A DNA stretch of 64,000 bases. Source: Thermoanaerobaculia bacterium (GTDB taxonomy: Bacteria; Acidobacteriota; Thermoanaerobaculia; Gp7-AA8). Below the pieces are notes generated by a model that did not search any database, was not told the origin of the DNA, and saw nothing but the letters and a program-made list of their open reading frames with translations. The position numbers were made by a program, and so were the translations under genes. The first letter of the stretch is position 1. Every line of letters starts with the position of its first letter. This document shows, one piece after another, positions 61,296 to 64,000 of the stretch. The DNA is taken from contig JADGNY010000009.1 of the NCBI GenBank assembly GCA_017883235.1, positions 1 through 64,000 on the forward strand, given 5' to 3'.

Positions 61296-62057
61296 TCATG
61301 CACGTGCGGCGCGGGCGCGAACGCTATCCCGGACGAACGACTTGACGCGGGTTGCGGCTCCGGCGACGTTGTCCCGCAGGTAGCGCCACCGGCGCCATGC
61401 CGGAAGGTGAAGGAGCCAGACGATCCGCTGTTCCTGAGGCACATTCCGAAACAGCTCAACGGTTTCCGGGTCGAACTGCGATCGATGAGAGGCCATATCG
61501 CGCGCCAGATCGTCCCATGTGTCTCGGCAATCGACCGGCTCAGCCTCTCGAACGCCGGGCTGAATGTGCAGTGGCGATGAAAACGTGATTCTCGATTCGG
61601 CGAGCGTGACCGGGATTGATAGCGCCAGCGACTGCACAAGCGCCCCGAGGGCTCGGTGATCCGCATGCCAGGTGCATCCATGACGGCGATCAAACGTCAC
61701 GATCCAATCCGGCGAGAGTCCTTCCACCGCATCCCGAAGCTGTTTGCGGAGAGCCTTCCTGCCGCCGGCGTCGCTGGCCCAGCCGCGAAGTACATCCTCA
61801 GGCTGCCGCGCGATGCCGTCCCGCCATCCCAGGAACTGAAGTTCCGCGTCGAATGAAGCGGCGGCATCCTTCATCTCCGCCTCGCGGACCGAGCCAAGAT
61901 CCAGCTCACTCCGCAGCGTCGGGGAGCAAACTCCAAGCTCGCCGCGGGTGGCGATCAGAAACGCGATTTTTGCGCCGGCGGTTGTTCTCAGACGAGCAAG
62001 CCACGGCGCGACGAACAACTCGTCATCGGGATGTGCCCCGATCCAGAGGATTCTCAT
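61296..62057 (-). CDS. PIG-L/LmbE-family N-acetylglucosaminyl deacetylase
   Basis: This 253-residue zinc enzyme begins MRILWIGAHPDDELFVAPWL, with the AHPDDE metal-binding motif, and has the second zinc-ligand block TWHADHRALGALVQ. These enzymes remove N-acetyl groups from GlcNAc-type sugars or from antibiotics and thiols (MshB, BshB). Near an N-acylated amino-sugar pathway, it could free an amine on the glycan or on a lipid-linked precursor, but nothing in the sequence proves that. Confidence 0.9.
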   Translation of the reverse strand: MRILWIGAHPDDELFVAPWLARLRTTAGAKIAFLIATRGELGVCSPTLRSELDLGSVREAEMKDAAASFDAELQFLGWRDGIARQPEDVLRGWASDAGGRKALRKQLRDAVEGLSPDWIVTFDRRHGCTWHADHRALGALVQSLALSIPVTLAESRITFSSPLHIQPGVREAEPVDCRDTWDDLARDMASHRSQFDPETVELFRNVPQEQRIVWLLHLPAWRRWRYLRDNVAGAATRVKSFVRDSVRARAARA

Positions 62058-62139
62058 TCGTGATTACTCCGAGTTGTCTTGGATTGTGGCCTTCGATGAT
62101 AACGCGGCGGCAAGCCTCCTCTACACTTATCATTCCCGC

Positions 62140-62889
62140 ATGCTCGAACAAGACCTCACTGACGGCATCCTCACGATCCGCATGGCTCATGGAAAAGTGA
62201 GCGCTCTCGATCTGGAGCTCTGTCTGGCCATGCAGCGCGCGTTCGAGGAAGCGGCCACGGACGATCGCGTCGGCGCGGTGATCCTTACCGGCACCGGCTC
62301 GACGTTCTCCGCCGGAGTCGATCTGCCGCGCATGATCAACACGGGCGGCCAGTACATTCAGGACTTCGTCGAGGCACTCGATGCGGCGTTGCGCGGCCTC
62401 TTTGTCTTCCCGAAGCCGGTGGTGGCGGCGGTGAACGGTCACGCCATCGCCGGCGGGGCCATTCTCGCCTTCGCCTGCGATCACCGGCTCATGAGCGGGG
62501 GGCGTATCGGTGTCCCGGAGGCGCTTGTCGGAGTTCCGTTTCCGCCCATGGCGCTGGCCATCGTCCGCTTTGCCATGCCCAGCCAGCATTTGCAGCCGAT
62601 GATCTATTTCGGACGGATCATCGAGGCAGAGGCCGCGCGAGGCATCGGGATCATCGACGAGACTCCGGCCGCGGGCGACCTCCTCGCCCGCGCGCACGCG
62701 GCCGCGCAAACGCTGGCTTCGATTCCGCGCGATGCCTTCCGGCTGACCAAGCGGCAGTTCCGCGAGCCGTACCTCCGCGATGCCTCCCACATCGCCGTGG
62801 CCTCGGCCGACGAGATCGACGCGGTGTGGGCCGCGGCTGCAACGCACGACCATATTCGTGCATACTTAGCGAAAACGATCAAGAAGTAG
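62140..62889 (+). CDS. enoyl-CoA hydratase/isomerase family protein
   Basis: About 249 residues from the ATG at 62140. The crotonase fold has the oxyanion-hole residues in GTGSTFSAGVDLPRM and in VNGHAIAGGAILAFACDHRL. The usual first catalytic Glu position in VPEALVGVPFPPMALAI is aligned with the family (G-x-P-E-A). Glutamates of the hydratase pair are not both clear, so isomerase, hydratase or hydrolase activity is open. It is not next to other beta-oxidation genes; the ETF pair is far to the left. Confidence 0.85.
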   Translation: MLEQDLTDGILTIRMAHGKVSALDLELCLAMQRAFEEAATDDRVGAVILTGTGSTFSAGVDLPRMINTGGQYIQDFVEALDAALRGLFVFPKPVVAAVNGHAIAGGAILAFACDHRLMSGGRIGVPEALVGVPFPPMALAIVRFAMPSQHLQPMIYFGRIIEAEAARGIGIIDETPAAGDLLARAHAAAQTLASIPRDAFRLTKRQFREPYLRDASHIAVASADEIDAVWAAAATHDHIRAYLAKTIKK

Positions 62890-62971
62890 GCGAGGCGGTA
62901 ACCCGGTCACTCCCGCACGAGCCTGCGGAGAGGACACGCCCCAAACAGCACTACAAGAAAAAAGAGGAGAA

Positions 62972-64000
62972 ATGATGAGACTCTTCCGGTCCCTGATCCC
63001 GGTGTTCCTGATCCTCGTTGTCATCCCAATGGCCGCCGCGAACCTCGAGATTCACTACATCGACGTCGGATGGGGTGGCTCGGTCTTCATCAAAGGCCCC
63101 ACCGGTATCACCGTGCTCCTGGAAGCCGGGAACACCGGCATGGGGACGGCGTACGTCGTCCCGTATCTGAAATCGATCGGCGTACAGCCGGCCAACGGGA
63201 TCGACTACGTTATCGGCGGCCACCAGCACTGCGATCACATCGGCGGCCTCGATGAGGTCATCCAGGCCGGCTACAACGTCCACACCAAGCAGTACTACAA
63301 CGGCTCCACGTATAGCTCGTCGTGCGCCGACGGCTGGAACGCCGCGGCAGCGACGACGACCGCGGGTGTGCCGGTGGTCATGCCGGTCGGCACCGTGATC
63401 GCGCTCGGCAACGGCGCTACGCTCACCTGCATCGCCAACAACGGCTCGATCATCGGCGGCGGCTCGGTACCCGTGACCGACGAGAACGATCGATCCATCG
63501 CTCTGCTCATCAAGTACGGCGGCTTCGACTATCTCTGGGCTAGCGACCTGGGTGGCGGACCTGACTCGTGTACCGGCCGCGGCACGCTTCAGCTCGATGT
63601 CGAAACCTCCGTCATCAACGCCATCTCCCCGGGCGGTGCGCATCCGCTGATCAGCGCCGGCGGTATCGACCTGATGCACGTGAACCATCACGGCAGCGAG
63701 AGCAGCACGAATCCGACGTACTTCAACATGGCCAAGCCCGCCGTGGCCATCATCGGTGTCGGCGCCGGCGAAACGACCGGCTGGGATCTGCCGCGCATCA
63801 AGGTCGTCGACAGCGTTCTCCTCGGAACCAGCGGCTGTACGACGGCCCCGCCGGCGTTCGTGCTGCAGACCGAGGAAGGAAACCCGGCCGGCACGAACAC
63901 CAGCCACTCCGGCTACTGCGTCGGCAACATCAAAGTCACCACCGACGGCGTGAGCATCTTCACCGTCTCCGCCGACGGCCTGGTCCATCAGGGTCCGAAC
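62972..64000 (+). CDS. secreted metallo-beta-lactamase-fold hydrolase (ComEC-like domain), cut by window edge
   Basis: The frame opens at an ATG at 62972 with AGAGGAGA upstream and runs to the end of the window (343 codons). The signal peptide is MRLFRSLIPVFLILVVIPMAA. The mature protein begins LEIHYIDVGWGGSVFIKG and has the metal-binding motif GGHQHCDHIGGLDEV and a late histidine pair in LMHVNHHGSESSTNP, as in the C-terminal domain of ComEC/Rec2 and related secreted MBL-fold phosphodiesterases. The HxHxDH motif is read as HQHCDH. Substrate unknown; extracellular nucleotides or phosphate esters are possible. Confidence 0.85.
   Translation, partial: MMRLFRSLIPVFLILVVIPMAAANLEIHYIDVGWGGSVFIKGPTGITVLLEAGNTGMGTAYVVPYLKSIGVQPANGIDYVIGGHQHCDHIGGLDEVIQAGYNVHTKQYYNGSTYSSSCADGWNAAAATTTAGVPVVMPVGTVIALGNGATLTCIANNGSIIGGGSVPVTDENDRSIALLIKYGGFDYLWASDLGGGPDSCTGRGTLQLDVETSVINAISPGGAHPLISAGGIDLMHVNHHGSESSTNPTYFNMAKPAVAIIGVGAGETTGWDLPRIKVVDSVLLGTSGCTTAPPAFVLQTEEGNPAGTNTSHSGYCVGNIKVTTDGVSIFTVSADGLVHQGPN

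Noticed and set aside
61288..62139. Open frames on the plus strand opposite the PIG-L gene
   Set aside because: They are antisense shadows of the deacetylase, which has both zinc motifs.

Overview
The window is a 64 kb stretch of GC-rich DNA from a diderm (outer-membrane) bacterium. The evidence is a polysaccharide export protein paired with a separate outer-membrane beta-barrel, a Wzc-type tyrosine autokinase, and many signal peptides. Coding density is high, genes often overlap by 4 bp, and GTG or TTG starts are common. The taxon cannot be fixed from sequence alone; an Acidobacteriota-like environmental lineage is a guess.

Left part (1-11300), general metabolism and regulation: a cut-off secreted protein, the ABC-F translation factor EttA, a striking array of palindromic sites in front of a small XRE regulator, a membrane-bound SpoIIE-type phosphatase, an MFS transporter carrying an in-frame palindromic insertion, a PlsC-like acyltransferase, pdxA with two small genes behind it, and the electron transfer flavoprotein pair etfB/etfA. 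Three GC-rich dyad elements are scattered here.

Envelope polysaccharide region (11300-61300). Genes 11304-18741 form an export operon on the minus strand: beta-barrel, SLBB export protein, Wzc-like kinase, CpsB-like phosphatase and TPR protein. Genes 18805-35319 hold two polymerase/ligase-like membrane proteins, eight glycosyltransferases of the GT4 and GT2 folds, a GT-C enzyme, a carbamoyltransferase and an acyltransferase-3 protein. No Wzx flippase and no initiating phosphoglycosyltransferase were recognised.

The most unusual part is 35727-50125. A minus-strand operon encodes ACP, KAS III, ACP, SDR, an AAC(3)-like acyltransferase, a WecD-like GNAT, two SMR-type flippase subunits and an ArnT-like GT-C enzyme. 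A divergent plus-strand arm encodes ACP, SDR, KAS III and GNAT. Next to them are a stand-alone adenylation enzyme, an ArnC/GtrB-like polyprenyl-phosphate transferase and WecE. Together these look like an Arn-type pathway in which a dTDP-4-amino sugar is N-acylated from carrier-protein-bound short acyl groups, loaded on a lipid, flipped and transferred. This is inference from gene content.

A second carrier-protein operon (53533-60129, minus) encodes a methyltransferase, FkbH, ACP, MaoC, SDR, MBOAT and an SGNH-like protein. It resembles a Dlt system in which the amino-acid ligase is replaced by an FkbH glyceryl-ACP synthase, and so probably O-acylates a surface glycan with a glycerate-derived group.

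Decay and rearrangement are visible: a second wecE is fused in frame to a membrane-protein N-terminus, a methyltransferase paralogue carries a one-base frameshift, and an FkbM methyltransferase survives only as a fragment. The right end (61296-64000) holds a PIG-L deacetylase, an enoyl-CoA hydratase and a cut-off secreted metallo-beta-lactamase-fold protein.
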